A DNA stretch of 64,000 nucleotides from Helianthus annuus (Eukaryota; Streptophyta; Magnoliopsida; Asterales; Asteraceae): the NCBI RefSeq assembly GCF_002127325.2, contig NC_035444.2, positions 82,663,870 to 82,727,869 on the forward strand, in the 5' to 3' direction. The notes under the pieces were generated by a model that saw nothing but the letters and a program-made list of their open reading frames with translations, was not told the origin of the DNA and did no database searches. Within the stretch, counting starts at the first letter, position 1. Each line of letters starts with the position of its first letter. Below, piece by piece: positions 32,915-43,128 of this stretch. Both the position numbers and the translations under genes were made by a program.

Positions 32915-35900
32915 ATGACCAATAGTGGTAATGAACCGGTAAATGAAGCTAATCAGTCAGAGCAACATCCAGGGGATCAATATATGACTAGACAAGATAT
33001 TGAAAATATTGTTGCTCAAGGGATAGCTAATGCTATTCCAACATTTGTTGCTGCTGTGAAAAATCCAATCGAACCGCAACATATTATTCCTAGTAAACAT
33101 ACTATTGAGGATAACTTCAGTAATAGTATAAACGGGGGTAATAATCATGCTAATCATGATAATGAATCCCAGCACACGCCGCTCCCTAAGAAACGAAAGG
33201 CTGCAACACCTGGTTGCATTTTCAAAGAATTCCTTGCTTGTAAACCCACTGAATTTGCAGGCAATGAAGGGGCGACTGCATCATTGCGTTGGTTAGAGAA
33301 AACCGAAGCAGTAATTGCAATAAGTAAGTGTGCCAGAGATGATCAGGTCATGTACGCATCGAATCTGTTTAAAGAAGGAGCACTCGAATGGTGGAACACT
33401 GTGTTACAAGCTAAAGGAAGAGATAGGGCTTATGCCATGACTTGGGAAGAATTCAAGAATCTGGTTGAAAGAAAATTCTGTCCTGAGTATGAAAAGGAAC
33501 AAATGGCAAATAGGTTCCTAAACCATCGGATGTTAGGTGTGGATTGTCGTGGTTATACTCCGACATTCTTCGAATATGCTAGAGTGGTACCTAACCTGGC
33601 TTCGCCAGAACCGGTACTCATTTCTCGCTATATTTGGGGATTAATTAGCGAAATTCGCAATATCGTTAAGGCTACGAGACCTCGCACTATTGACGATGCA
33701 GTAGAATTAGCTAACACCCTAACTGATGAACTGATACGCACAAGAGATGAAGATAGGAAGAAGGAACTTGCTCAGAAAATTACCCAAGGATTCAGGATGG
33801 GTAACAGTAGTAATTTCAAAAGGAGAGGAACAGGGCAATCTTCAACTGTGCCATTCTGCAAAATTTGCAAAAAGAACCATTTTGGAAAATGTAATAGAAT
33901 TTGCAATTTTTGCAAGACCACAGGACATCGTGAAGAAAACTGCAGAAAGAAATCCATAATTTGCTATCATTGTGGAGAAGCCGGACACTTCAAAACCGAA
34001 TGTCCTAAGTTAGCCAACCCAGTAGACAACAAAGCTAAGGCAGCCGAAGGAGCTACTAAAAAGAATGCCAGAGCATTCCAGCTAACTACTCAAGAAGCAG
34101 AGCTCATTCCGGATGTCATCGCCGGTACGTTTTTGGTTCACAACGTTTATGCAAAAGTATTATTTGACTCTGGTGCAAACCAAAGTTTTATAAATACTTC
34201 ATTCTGTCAAGCTCTTAAGTTACCATTAACTACCGTTAGGCAGATTTTTACAGTCGAAACCGCAGATGGGAATTCCGTAAAAATCAATCAGGTTTTGCAA
34301 AAAGTAGAAATAGAACTCTCAGGTCATAAATTTGTTGCAAACCTATTACCTATGAAATTAGCTGAATTTGATGTTGTGTTAGGAATGGATTGGTTAATAG
34401 CCAACCATGCTCAAATCATTTGTGATAGAAATTCTATAGAAATTCAAGCACCTACTGGAGAAGTAATCATGATTACAGGAGATAAACCTCGAAAGCCGCT
34501 AAAGTTCATATCAGTAATGAAAGTTGCTAATTATGAACGAAAACAAGGAATAGTATATATGATTTCAGTAATCATTTGTACTAAAGGAAAAGAACTTAAG
34601 GAAATTCCTGTAGTCTCAGAATACCCAGATGTATTTCCAGAAGATTTACCTGGGTTACCACCAGATAGGGAGGTAGAATTTAGGATTCATCTAATTCCAG
34701 GAACTACACCAATAGCCAAGGCACCCTATCGATTAGCTCCTACCGAAATGTTAGAATTAAAGAAGCAATTAGATGAATTACTAAGCAAAGGATTTATACA
34801 ACCTAGTTCATCCCCTTGGGGTGCACCAGTGTTGTTTGTGAAAAAGAAAGATGGGTCGATGAGAATGTGTATCGATTATAGAGAGTTGAATAAGGTTACA
34901 ATTAAGAATCGATACCCATTACCTAGGATTGATGATCTTTTCGATCAATTACAAGGCGCTAAATATTTTTCTAAGATAGACTTGCGCTCCGGATATCATC
35001 AATTAAAGGTTCAAGAAGAAGACATACCTAAAACTGCTTTTAGGACTAGGTATGGACATTATGAGTTTACAGTCATGCCCTTTGGATTAACTAATGCACC
35101 TGCAGCATTTATGGACATGATGAACAGGATCTGTAAACCATATTTGGATAAATTTATAATTGTTTTTATAGACGATATACTTATTTATTCCAAAAGTCAG
35201 GTCGAACATTGTCAGCACTTGCATGCACTCTTAACTTTGTTAAGAAAAGAAAAGTTGTACGCTAAATTCTCGAAGTGTGAATTTGGGCTACAAGAAGTGC
35301 AATTCTTAGGACACATGGTGAATCACGAAGGTATTCACGTAGATCCTGCTAAGATAGAAGCAATTACCAATTGGAAGGTTCCGCAAACTGCAATGGAAAT
35401 TAGAAGTTTTATAGGATTAGCTGGATATTATAGACAGTTTATTAAGGATTTTTCCAAGATAGCTATACCATTAACTAAGCTAACCTGTAAAGCCACTAAG
35501 TTTGAGTGGGGACCTAAACAAGAAGAAGCCTTCAGAATCTTAAAACAGAAATTAACCAATGCTCCAATCTTAGCCTTACCCGAAGGAACAGAAGATTTTG
35601 AAGTATACTGTGATGCTTCAAAATTAGGATATGGATGTGTGTTGATGCAACACAAGAAGGTAATTGCGTATGCTTCCAGACAATTGAAAAAGCACGAAGA
35701 AAACTATACGACTCATGATTTAGAATTAGGAGCTATAGTTTTTGCCCTTAAAATATGGAGACATTATTTGTATGGAAGTAAGTTTACTGTTTATACAGAT
35801 CATAAGAGTTTAAGGTATATATTTGGGCAAAAAGAGTTAAACATGAGGCAAAGAAGATGGATGAAAATCTTGAGTGATTACGACTGTGATATTCAATATC

Positions 35901-37420
35901 ACGAAGGAAAGGCAAACGTAGTCGCAGACGCCTTAAGTCGTAAGTATCATGAGAAGCAAAGGCGAGTCCGTGCTCTTAGAATAAATCTACAAGTAGATTT
36001 AATGGAACAATTAAAGGAAATTCAGGAAACGGCAATCAAGGACGATGCCGAAGGAATGAAAGGTTACCTAAAAGAATTGGAACAAGGAAATGATGGAATT
36101 TGGAAATTCCACAAAAGCAGAATTTGGGTACCTAAACAGGGAAATTTAAGGTCAAGGATTTTAGACGAAGCTCATAAATCTAGGTATACTGTACATCCAG
36201 GAAACAATAAGATGTACCAAGATTTAAGAAAGAATTTCTGGTGGATAGGAATGAAGAAGGATATAGCCGAATACGTATCTAAGTGTCTAACTTGTTCACA
36301 AGTTAAAGCCGAACATCAGAAACCTTCAGGTCTGCTACAACAATTAGAAATGCCTGTATGGAAATGGGAACTCATAACAATGGACTTTGTTACTAAGTTA
36401 CCCAAAACCAGGAAAGGTAATGATGCCATTTGGGTAATCGTGGACCGATTAACCAAATCCGCTCATTTTCTACCAATAAAGGAAACCTTTAGCATGGAAA
36501 GGTTAGCCAAGTTGTACGTAGATGAAATAGTATCCTTACATGGAGTTCCACTCTCCATTGTATCGGATAGAGATAGTCGTTTCACTTCCCGTTTCTGGAC
36601 AAGTTTCCAAGAATCAATGGGAACCCGACTGAATCTGAGTACTGCATATCATCCACAAACGGACGGACAAAGTGAAAGGACGATCCAAACCTTAGAAGAC
36701 ATGCTCCGAGCATGTGTAATTGACTTTGGAGGTAATTGGGATAACCATTTACCATTAATCGAATTCTCCTATAACAATAGTTATCACTCAAGTATCGAAG
36801 CCGCTCCATTCGAAGCACTGTCTGGACGCAAGTGGAGAACTCCCATATGTTGGGCAGAAATAGGAGAAAGTCAATTATCAGGTCCAGAAATCGTGCAAGA
36901 AACCACAGACAAGATAACTCAAATCAAGGACAGATTGAAAACAGCCAGAGATCGCCAGAAAAGCTATGCAGACAATCGTCGCAAGCCACTTGAATTCCAA
37001 ATAGGAGACAAAGTACTGTTGAAAGTATCTCCTTGGAAAGGAGTAGTACGATTCGGTAAGAAAGGAAAACTGAGTCCCAGATATGTTGGACCATTCCCAG
37101 TGATTCAACAAATCAGACCAGTTGCTTATCGCTTACAACTACCAGAAGAACTAGCTGGAGTACATGATGTATTTCATGTATCCAATCTTAAGAAATGTCT
37201 ATCAGACGAATCCCTGGTAGTACCTCTTCAAGATGTAGAGGTAAATGAAAAGCTGAAATTCATAAAGAAACCCTTACAAATAGAAGATAAGAAAATCAAG
37301 TTTCTCAAACACAAGCGACTAGTACTGGTGAAAGTCAAATGGAATTCAAAGAGAGGATCAGAATATACTTGGGAACTGGAGTCAGAAATGAAGCGGAAAT
37401 ACCCTCATCTATTTCAATAA
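32915..37420 (+). CDS. G3 gag-pol polyprotein, intact (1,501 aa)
   Basis: One uninterrupted frame encodes all replication proteins. Gag (about 1-400) has the [18 protein letters not shown] and [16 protein letters not shown] blocks, then zinc-knuckle-like [12 protein letters not shown] (about 315), [14 protein letters not shown] (about 330) and the classical [14 protein letters not shown] (about 350). Protease has FDSGANQSF near 417 and DVVLGMDWL near 486. RT has CIDYRELNK near 653 and the catalytic VFIDDI near 751. RNase H starts YCDASKLG near 896. Integrase has [11 protein letters not shown] and CLTC (about 1093-1126), then Asp in MDFVTKLP (about 1156), SDRDSRF (about 1217) and Glu in [12 protein letters not shown] (about 1253). 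The end is a group II-type chromodomain ([20 protein letters not shown]). No key residue is missing. Gag and pol share one frame, so relative dosage must be set after or during translation by other means. Confidence 0.95.
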   Translation: MTNSGNEPVNEANQSEQHPGDQYMTRQDIENIVAQGIANAIPTFVAAVKNPIEPQHIIPSKHTIEDNFSNSINGGNNHANHDNESQHTPLPKKRKAATPGCIFKEFLACKPTEFAGNEGATASLRWLEKTEAVIAISKCARDDQVMYASNLFKEGALEWWNTVLQAKGRDRAYAMTWEEFKNLVERKFCPEYEKEQMANRFLNHRMLGVDCRGYTPTFFEYARVVPNLASPEPVLISRYIWGLISEIRNIVKATRPRTIDDAVELANTLTDELIRTRDEDRKKELAQKITQGFRMGNSSNFKRRGTGQSSTVPFCKICKKNHFGKCNRICNFCKTTGHREENCRKKSIICYHCGEAGHFKTECPKLANPVDNKAKAAEGATKKNARAFQLTTQEAELIPDVIAGTFLVHNVYAKVLFDSGANQSFINTSFCQALKLPLTTVRQIFTVETADGNSVKINQVLQKVEIELSGHKFVANLLPMKLAEFDVVLGMDWLIANHAQIICDRNSIEIQAPTGEVIMITGDKPRKPLKFISVMKVANYERKQGIVYMISVIICTKGKELKEIPVVSEYPDVFPEDLPGLPPDREVEFRIHLIPGTTPIAKAPYRLAPTEMLELKKQLDELLSKGFIQPSSSPWGAPVLFVKKKDGSMRMCIDYRELNKVTIKNRYPLPRIDDLFDQLQGAKYFSKIDLRSGYHQLKVQEEDIPKTAFRTRYGHYEFTVMPFGLTNAPAAFMDMMNRICKPYLDKFIIVFIDDILIYSKSQVEHCQHLHALLTLLRKEKLYAKFSKCEFGLQEVQFLGHMVNHEGIHVDPAKIEAITNWKVPQTAMEIRSFIGLAGYYRQFIKDFSKIAIPLTKLTCKATKFEWGPKQEEAFRILKQKLTNAPILALPEGTEDFEVYCDASKLGYGCVLMQHKKVIAYASRQLKKHEENYTTHDLELGAIVFALKIWRHYLYGSKFTVYTDHKSLRYIFGQKELNMRQRRWMKILSDYDCDIQYHEGKANVVADALSRKYHEKQRRVRALRINLQVDLMEQLKEIQETAIKDDAEGMKGYLKELEQGNDGIWKFHKSRIWVPKQGNLRSRILDEAHKSRYTVHPGNNKMYQDLRKNFWWIGMKKDIAEYVSKCLTCSQVKAEHQKPSGLLQQLEMPVWKWELITMDFVTKLPKTRKGNDAIWVIVDRLTKSAHFLPIKETFSMERLAKLYVDEIVSLHGVPLSIVSDRDSRFTSRFWTSFQESMGTRLNLSTAYHPQTDGQSERTIQTLEDMLRACVIDFGGNWDNHLPLIEFSYNNSYHSSIEAAPFEALSGRKWRTPICWAEIGESQLSGPEIVQETTDKITQIKDRLKTARDRQKSYADNRRKPLEFQIGDKVLLKVSPWKGVVRFGKKGKLSPRYVGPFPVIQQIRPVAYRLQLPEELAGVHDVFHVSNLKKCLSDESLVVPLQDVEVNEKLKFIKKPLQIEDKKIKFLKHKRLVLVKVKWNSKRGSEYTWELESEMKRKYPHLFQ

Positions 37421-37440
37421 ATCTCGAGGACGAGATTTTT

Positions 37441-37456
37441 CCTAAGGTGGGGAGGA
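37441..37456 (+). other. Polypurine tract of G3
   Basis: CCTAAGGTGGGGAGGA directly precedes the 3' LTR. A CTCGAGGACGAGATTTTT phrase lies just before it, resembling the CTCGAGGTCGAGATTT of element 2. Confidence 0.88.
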
Positions 37457-38867
37457 TGTAACAACTCTCATTAAAATTTATAATTAGAATGATAATTAGT
37501 CAATAAGGAGACCCTAATTGAGACACCCAAGTAATTCCGCACTAACCCTAAAATTTTCAGAACAATCGGAATCAGGATCAGGGCTCCTAAAACTCAGGGG
37601 GGGGGGTAAACCCTAATTGATAATTATCAATAAAATCCGTTGTCACAATTGAAATTCGAATTTTTGATGATTCATGCAAGCTAGTCCCGAACTCAGCTAG
37701 TCTAGGTAAATAGACTGCACCCTTTACGGACCGTAAAGGAAAATGTCTTACGGACCATAAGGATTGAAGCATACGGTCCGTAAGTGAGGCTATTTTCTGG
37801 CTATAAATAGCCGACTTCGGGACTTGAAATTGAGAGTTAAAACGTTGGCCAAAAGCCTTATGTACGTCGTCTTACAGTCGTTATACTACAATTAAACACA
37901 CACACTGCACTCGAATCGCTGCCGCAAAACAGGGTATTACTCGATCGCTATTACGATTCATTTTCCGAGATCAATATATCCAAAGAATGTTTAAGTGCCG
38001 CGCACATTAGGGTTATACTTTGTCGTTCGTCGTTAAATCGATGAATGTTTAAGTATTGCACTTTGTCGTTCATTGTGAGAATTTGATCTCGTGAGTTATC
38101 GTGACTGCTGTATTGATCACTAACCCAATTTTGTGTGCATTATTATTACTATTAGGTTAACGAGGCTAAATCATATTCTGTCCGTATTAAATCTGCAATG
38201 TGAGTCATTCTCTTTTTATCAACTGTTTTACAATACTCCAAATTATTTTCAGAATTATAATTACAGTGATTAAGTTGATGTAATCACCAAATTACAGCCA
38301 GTATGTGGGGTATTGTGCACATTACTACGGTTTAAATCATTTTAGGTGGGCGAACCTAATTTTAATTGATTTACGTCATTCATTGGGGCAGCCAATGGTG
38401 ATATGACCACTGTCACAGATCCGGTCGAGTGACAAATACTGTGGGTAGTTGGTTGATATCAGAAACATGCGTAAAAGATCTTAACACTGTGTATTAAAAT
38501 AAATGTGTCATTTTCAGTAAAATGAATGATTCACTCAGTATTTCCCTGCTGACAAAACCTTTTTCAAACATGTTTCAGGTGATCTACTGTAATTCAGGAA
38601 AAGTGCCGAGGAGCATTTCAAGCTTACGATAGTGGCTCAATATAAAATAAAGAAATATGTTTTGAAATAAAGATTATCAGAAAAATCTTATTATTGTAAA
38701 TTATCGGGGTTTTATCTCGAGTTGTGAAATAAAATAATCGGGAGAAGTTTTAGCTTTAAAACGATCCTGATGTTAAAATTCCGCTGCTAAACTCAATTAA
38801 ATAAATATCACGGGATTTCTGTCCCGCGGCTCCTGAAACGGGTTAAACCGGGTCGAGGGCCGTGACA
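37457..38867 (+). repeat. 3' LTR of G3 (1,411 bp)
   Basis: It is about 99 percent identical by eye to the 5' LTR. It has three palindromes rather than four upstream of the TATA box, and a longer G run (GGGGGGGGG) near 37600. Confidence 0.95.
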
Positions 38868-38886
38868 CTCCGATCCTAACACTTAC

Positions 38887-39461
38887 AGATTCTGATGATG
38901 CCTCACCTCTGCTGTAAGTCCATCCACATCATTCAAGCCCTTTGAAACTTCTGCAGCCTCCTTTTCAGCAGTTTCCTTATCAGCTTCCTTTTTCTCAGCA
39001 TTCTCTTCATCATCTTTCTTCTTCTCTTCTACCTCAGCAGCTACTTCTCCAATCTTCACAGCTGCAAACTCAGCTACCAAAGCTTGATCACAAGTATTCA
39101 CTTTTGATGAAATCTGATAACGTTTTTCCAGGGCTTCCCACAGCTCTCTAGAAGTCCCATACGTCTTGAAAGTATGTTTAACATTCTCAGGCAAAGACAT
39201 CTTTATTGCTGCGAAAGCTTTCTTCTCAGCATCAACCAGCTGTTTCTCAGATTCATCCATCTTGTTATAAGAAATAACTTTAACTCTTCCTTCAACACGA
39301 CGTGTAGGAGCAACATAACCATCTGTCATACAGCTCCACATTCTTGTATCTTTACTCTTCACAAATGCCTCAAACTGCTCTTTCCAGTCAGCATATTCTT
39401 TGACGTTTTTAAGCTTTGGCCAGTTCTTAATAACCTCACTTCCATTATTCATCTTATCCAT
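38887..39461 (-). pseudogene. A gag, proximal part (split by B)
   Basis: The minus-strand frame starts MDKMNNGSEVIKNWPKL at 39461 and has copia-gag features: WKEQFEAFVKSKD near the N-terminus, then LPENVKHTFKTYGTSRELWEAL and EKRYQ. A charged Glu/Lys/Ala stretch follows. The reading crosses the B insertion and continues at 22209. Gag would form the particle. It sits behind an inverted LTR, primer site and leader, so this half is arranged as a normal 5' end but on the minus strand. Confidence 0.7.
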
Positions 39462-40328
39462 CTCGCAGCATAAAAGTTTAATGAATTTTGGTAAACTGTG
39501 TCAAAATCCAAATCTAACTTCTCTACTGGTCCTTGTCGAGCTTTTACCGTAAGCGAACTGATAAAACCGTACAAATATTTTCCGAAATTTGTTTTTACCA
39601 AATTATACCGTTAGATTCGTCTCGAGATTACGATTCCAATGATATATAATGTCAAAAACCTATTTCAGGATTTTCCAGAGTTTTTCTTTTTTTTTTTGTC
39701 ATAAAAATCCAAGGATTCCAACGGTGCAAACGGTTTCCTGAGATGAGCTACGGATAATTTTCTAAACGCGAAACAGTGAAATTTTTCTTACGCAAGCCAA
39801 GAAAAATTCCACCTTGTCCGAAATGATCAGAAAAGGTCTGAAATGATCCTAGATTCGAAATGGTTATCCGAAATCAGCTACTCTGATCCGTAATGACCAC
39901 TTGCTGGTCCGAAATGAAACAAACTGATCCGAAATGGACTCAACTTATCCGAAATCAGACCCTTTTGTCCGAAATGAACCCCTTTCAATCAGAAATGGTC
40001 CGAAATCCAACTGTTTGATCCGAAATGTAAGTTCAATTAATCCGAAATCCAACTTTTCTATCCGAAATGGTCCGAAATTGATGCTGATTAGTCCGAAATC
40101 CAAGTTGTTTATTCGAAATGAATGATTTCTGATCCGAAATTGATCCGAAATCCTTGAGTTTTATCAGAAATGGTCCGAAATTCAAGCCTTTTGATCAGAA
40201 ATGATCCTAAATGCTTGAATTTTATCCGAAATCAGCAGTAGAACTCAAGAACAGCCTTCAAAAACACGTCCAAAAACCCAGATTTTCTGCAGAAAACGAT
40301 TCTGAACCGAGCAAAACAAGAGCCGAAC
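39462..40328 (-). repeat. A leader with dense TCCGAAAT motif array
   Basis: This is the untranslated leader between primer site and gag, read on the minus strand. At 39816-40235 the plus strand shows at least 16 exact TCCGAAAT words plus variants (TCAGAAAT, TTCGAAAT), irregularly spaced by about 10-30 bp. On the sense strand the word is ATTTCGGA, as in the C1 leader. There is no ORF. Confidence 0.75.
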
Positions 40329-40342
40329 GCTCTGATACCAAT
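40329..40342 (-). other. Inverted primer binding site of A
   Basis: The minus strand reads ATTGGTATCAGAGC directly after the inverted LTR. It is the complete primer site whose first seven bases also follow the plus-strand 5' LTR at 21812. Confidence 0.9.
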
Positions 40343-40784
40343 TGTAGGTCCCCTAACCGTGCGCGAATCGTAACAGAATCGTCGATTCAACCTAGAGTGC
40401 GGAATCCTCTAGATCAGATTTCACAGAAAACGAGTAGAACAAGAATCAAGAACACGATGCACTTTCAATCCGGTCTTCTATTGATTATCCAACATGAAGT
40501 TTACAATCAATTCAAGACCCACACGAAATCTCTCAGCCAATCTCTGTAGATTTCTCTTTCTCTCTCTATATTCCTCTAGATGTATTAAATGGCTAACTTG
40601 AACCCTAATGCCAAGCCTTGTATTTATAGGACAAGCTTTGCACATGGGCTTTGCTCTGGGCTTGGCCATTCTCCTAGCCCATTACACTAATTAACTCCCT
40701 AACCAATATGCTAAGCCCATTACAAAATATCCAAAGACTAAATAAACAAACTATTAAGCTGTTGTCACAAAACATGCACCAACA
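40343..40784 (-). repeat. Inverted third LTR inside A
   Basis: A 442-bp copy of the A LTR lies in minus orientation (plus strand TGTAGGTCCCC...GCACCAACA). It has a primer site on its downstream side and a polypurine tract on its upstream side (AACTCCCCCTTGAC, 40785-40798). That is the order found in a one-LTR circle or a head-to-tail array. No target duplication flanks it. Confidence 0.9.
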
Positions 40785-41076
40785 AACTCCCCCTTGACAA
40801 TAGCTTCATAGTGTAACTTTGTCTTCAAACATCTTGCAGTCTTTTGGTCTTTGGATAGCGTCAGCTACACACAGTTTCTGACATCAACAAACTCCCCCTT
40901 AGCTGATGCTTCCAATCTCCAAAACTTTCATTCATTGTAGATTAGCGAACTAGCAATCTTTGGTTAAGAAAGTATCTTCAAATCTTCCATATCTCTTTCT
41001 CTGCAATGTAGTAGAAGGATCCTACCATGCATCTTCACACATTCTCCACTTCACTCTCAATTTGCACTTTACTTGT
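40343..41076. repeat. Long inverted repeat of A, left arm (right arm 42228-42954)
   Basis: LTR, polypurine tract and about 290 bp of 3' internal sequence are repeated in opposite orientation at 42228-42954. The arms match well apart from small differences, such as a GAAAGA expansion near 42305, and are separated by 1,151 bp. The transcript of either strand could fold into a hairpin of about 730 bp. Confidence 0.88.
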
Positions 41077-42227
41077 ATTCTGCACTTCATTTTGATAACT
41101 GCATCAATCTGTTTAGCAACACAAGCAAGTATCTCGAAAAACCATTAGCTTTTTTCACATTTAAAGATAAACCAATCTTTTATCTTTGTTTGCAAAAACA
41201 ACTATCTTTCAGTTCAAAGTGGGAGATCTTTTAAAATAAGAATCTTTTTGGTATTTTTGATATTTTTCAAGACAAACTAAACTAACAAAAGTATTTACAA
41301 TATCTCTTTTTGTGAGTATCACATGCAAGAAGATCATATTAACAACATCAAACTGTTTCACACAATTAATTAATTCTTTATGTAATGTTTTAGTGAAAAG
41401 CAGTTCAAGACGATTACCAGTATGTTTGTCCACTTAAACAAAATGCATGAACATTTCAAGTACCATTACCGTATGATACGTTAAGTAATTTTATTTCTGA
41501 TATACTAGTGTGTCCCACTTCAGGATATACCCCCACGATCAAGGTATGCACAAAAGTTCATCGTAGTAGGTGAGTATACTGAATTCATCCGTTTTATTTT
41601 TCAAAGATAGATAATTGGTGAACAGGTCAGTACTTCCGTACAGCAGAGAGACCAAAATATCTTATCGAGGGCTAAGACAGATACCATTTTTGGTACGAAT
41701 TGTGCATTTTGCACTTATTGAATGACTCCCTATGAGAGCTTTTTCATTTTCAGGGTTTTGGCATATTTAGCTCTTTTAAGATATCCTGGGTGTGTCTAGG
41801 TCAGCATGTATCTGGATGCAGCAGAAGGACACCCCTGATATCCCCGGATGAAATAACAGTATAAAGACCCAAAACTTCAGATTTTGGCAATCTATCAACA
41901 CAAGAATTAAGGTCATTAAACCATACACCACTGATATGTTCCCCACTCATACTCAGTTCATTTAAGTTTATATCACATTGGTAAGTTGATTATTTCATGC
42001 TTTTTGCCTACTAGTACATCGTATGGTGAAGCTGCTATCACACTTAAGCAATTTAGGTTCAATTTCAGTGTGACAGTCTAACTTGCTGATGTACTATCAT
42101 TTCTTCTTTTTCATACAATGATAACTCATTTTTGATTTTCTATTTTTTTTAAGTTTTTCATTTTTCAATGTTTTTGGATTTTAAAATTTTATAACTTACT
42201 CCCCCTAAACACACGCACTATCTAAAC
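41077..42227 (+). other. A 3' noncoding region between the inverted arms
   Basis: There is no ORF worth calling. The text (GTGTGTCTAGGTCAGC, GGACACCCCTGATATCC and so on) resembles the post-pol 3' region of copia elements as I remember it. It contains a T-rich stretch (42130-42180). Confidence 0.5.
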
Positions 42228-42521
42228 ACAAGTAAAGTGCAGATTGAGAGTGAAGTGAAGATGTGTGAAGATGCATGGTAGGATCCTTCTACTACATTGC
42301 AGAAAGAGAAAGAGAAAGAGAAAGATTTGAAGATACTTGCTTAACCAAAGATTGCTAGTTCGCTGATCTACAACGATTGAAAGTTTTGGAGATTGGAAGC
42401 ATCAGCTAAGGGGGAGTTTGTTGATGTAAGAAACTGTGTAGCTGACACTATCCAAAGACCAAAAGAACACAAGATGCTTGAAGACAAAGTCACACTATGA
42501 AGCTATTGTCAAGGGGGAGTT

Positions 42522-42954
42522 TGTTGGTGCATGTTTTGTGACAACAGCTTAATAGTTTGTTTATTTAGTCTTTGGATATTTTGTAACGGGCTTAGCATAT
42601 TGGTTAGGGAGTTAATTAGTGTAATGGGCTAGGAGAATGGCCAAGCCCAGACCAAAGCCCATGTGCAAAGCTTGTCCTATAAATACAAGGCTTGGCATTA
42701 GGGTTAAGGTTACACAATAGGAGACATTGAGGAGTTGTGAGAGAAATCTACAGAGAGTGGCTGAGAGATTTCTAGTGGTCTTGAATTGATTGTAAACGTT
42801 CTTGTTGGATAATCAATAGAAGACCGGATTGAAAGTGTATCGTGTTCTTGATTCTTGTTCTACTCGTTTTTCTGTGAAATCTGATCTAGAGGATTCCGCA
42901 CTCTAGGTTAGATCGACGATTCTGTTACGATCCGCACGGGTTAGGGGACCTACA
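42522..42954 (+). repeat. 3' LTR of A (433 bp)
   Basis: It is nearly identical to 21379-21811. The polypurine tract TCAAGGGGGAGTT lies just before it. The target duplication agatc follows. Confidence 0.92.
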
Positions 42955-42959
42955 AGATC

Positions 42960-43128
42960 CAAATCCAAATGAATGAATAGTATGAAGTATGTGCAAAATC
43001 ATGGACAAGTGTTGTGGTTAATGTGATCAGTTCGAGATTGTATGTGGATGCTACTCCTTTGTTTGGCGGAAGTGCAGTTGGTGGTGTGTCAAGCTGAAAA
43101 ACACTAATGTTATAAACCTAAGGGAGAT
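42960..43128 (+). other. C1 internal 3' end and polypurine tract
   Basis: The C1 reading frame resumes after A (QIQMNE, then a stop, then ATPLFGGSAVGGVSS) and ends. AACCTAAGGGAGAT at 43115-43128 is the polypurine tract before the 3' LTR. Confidence 0.65.

Larger units (their letters stand above)
29807..38867 (+). mobile_element. G3: young, apparently complete Tekay-type chromovirus
   Basis: This 9,061-bp Ty3/gypsy element has LTRs at 29807-31244 and 37457-38867 (TGTAACAACT...GCCGTGACA), exact ctccg target duplication, a tRNA-Met primer site, two upstream ORFs, an uninterrupted gag-pol and a polypurine tract. By eye I count about 14 single-base differences between LTRs over 1.4 kb, plus small indels, so roughly 1 percent divergence. 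All parts needed for autonomous movement are visible. Whether it is active cannot be judged from sequence. Confidence 0.95.
22215..38881 (+). mobile_element. B: non-autonomous element carrying a large non-pol ORF
   Basis: LTRs of about 806 bp lie at 22215-23020 and 29008-29806 plus 38873-38881 (split by G3). Ends are TGTTGGGATT...GATCCTAACA. The target duplication cttac is exact at 22210-22214 and 38882-38886. A primer site (ATTGGTATCAGAGC, 23021-23034) and polypurine tract (CCAGGGGGAGAT, 28996-29007) are both intact. The internal region has no gag-pol, only a long ORF with coiled-coil and Pro/Thr-rich parts. The LTRs are almost identical by eye, so insertion is recent. Confidence 0.92.
21379..42954 (+). 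mobile_element. A: copia-type element with an inverted internal block
   Basis: Direct LTRs of 433 bp lie at 21379-21811 and 42522-42954 (TGTTGGTGCA...GACCTACA). The target duplication agatc is exact at 21374-21378 and 42955-42959. The internal order is abnormal: seven bases of primer site, then gag, leader, primer site, an inverted LTR (40343-40784) and 3' sequence all on the minus strand, then a normal plus-strand 3' region and polypurine tract. No protease, integrase or RT remains. B is inserted in its gag, in the opposite orientation. Confidence 0.88.

Noticed and set aside
39816..40235. TCCGAAAT array looked CRISPR-like at first sight
   Set aside because: The unit is 8 bp, the spacing is irregular, there is no cas gene, and it lies in the leader of a plant retrotransposon.
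40343..40784. Inverted LTR taken as a separate nested insertion
   Set aside because: It has no target duplication, and it is flanked on both sides by primer site and polypurine tract of its own family, which fits a rearranged A better.
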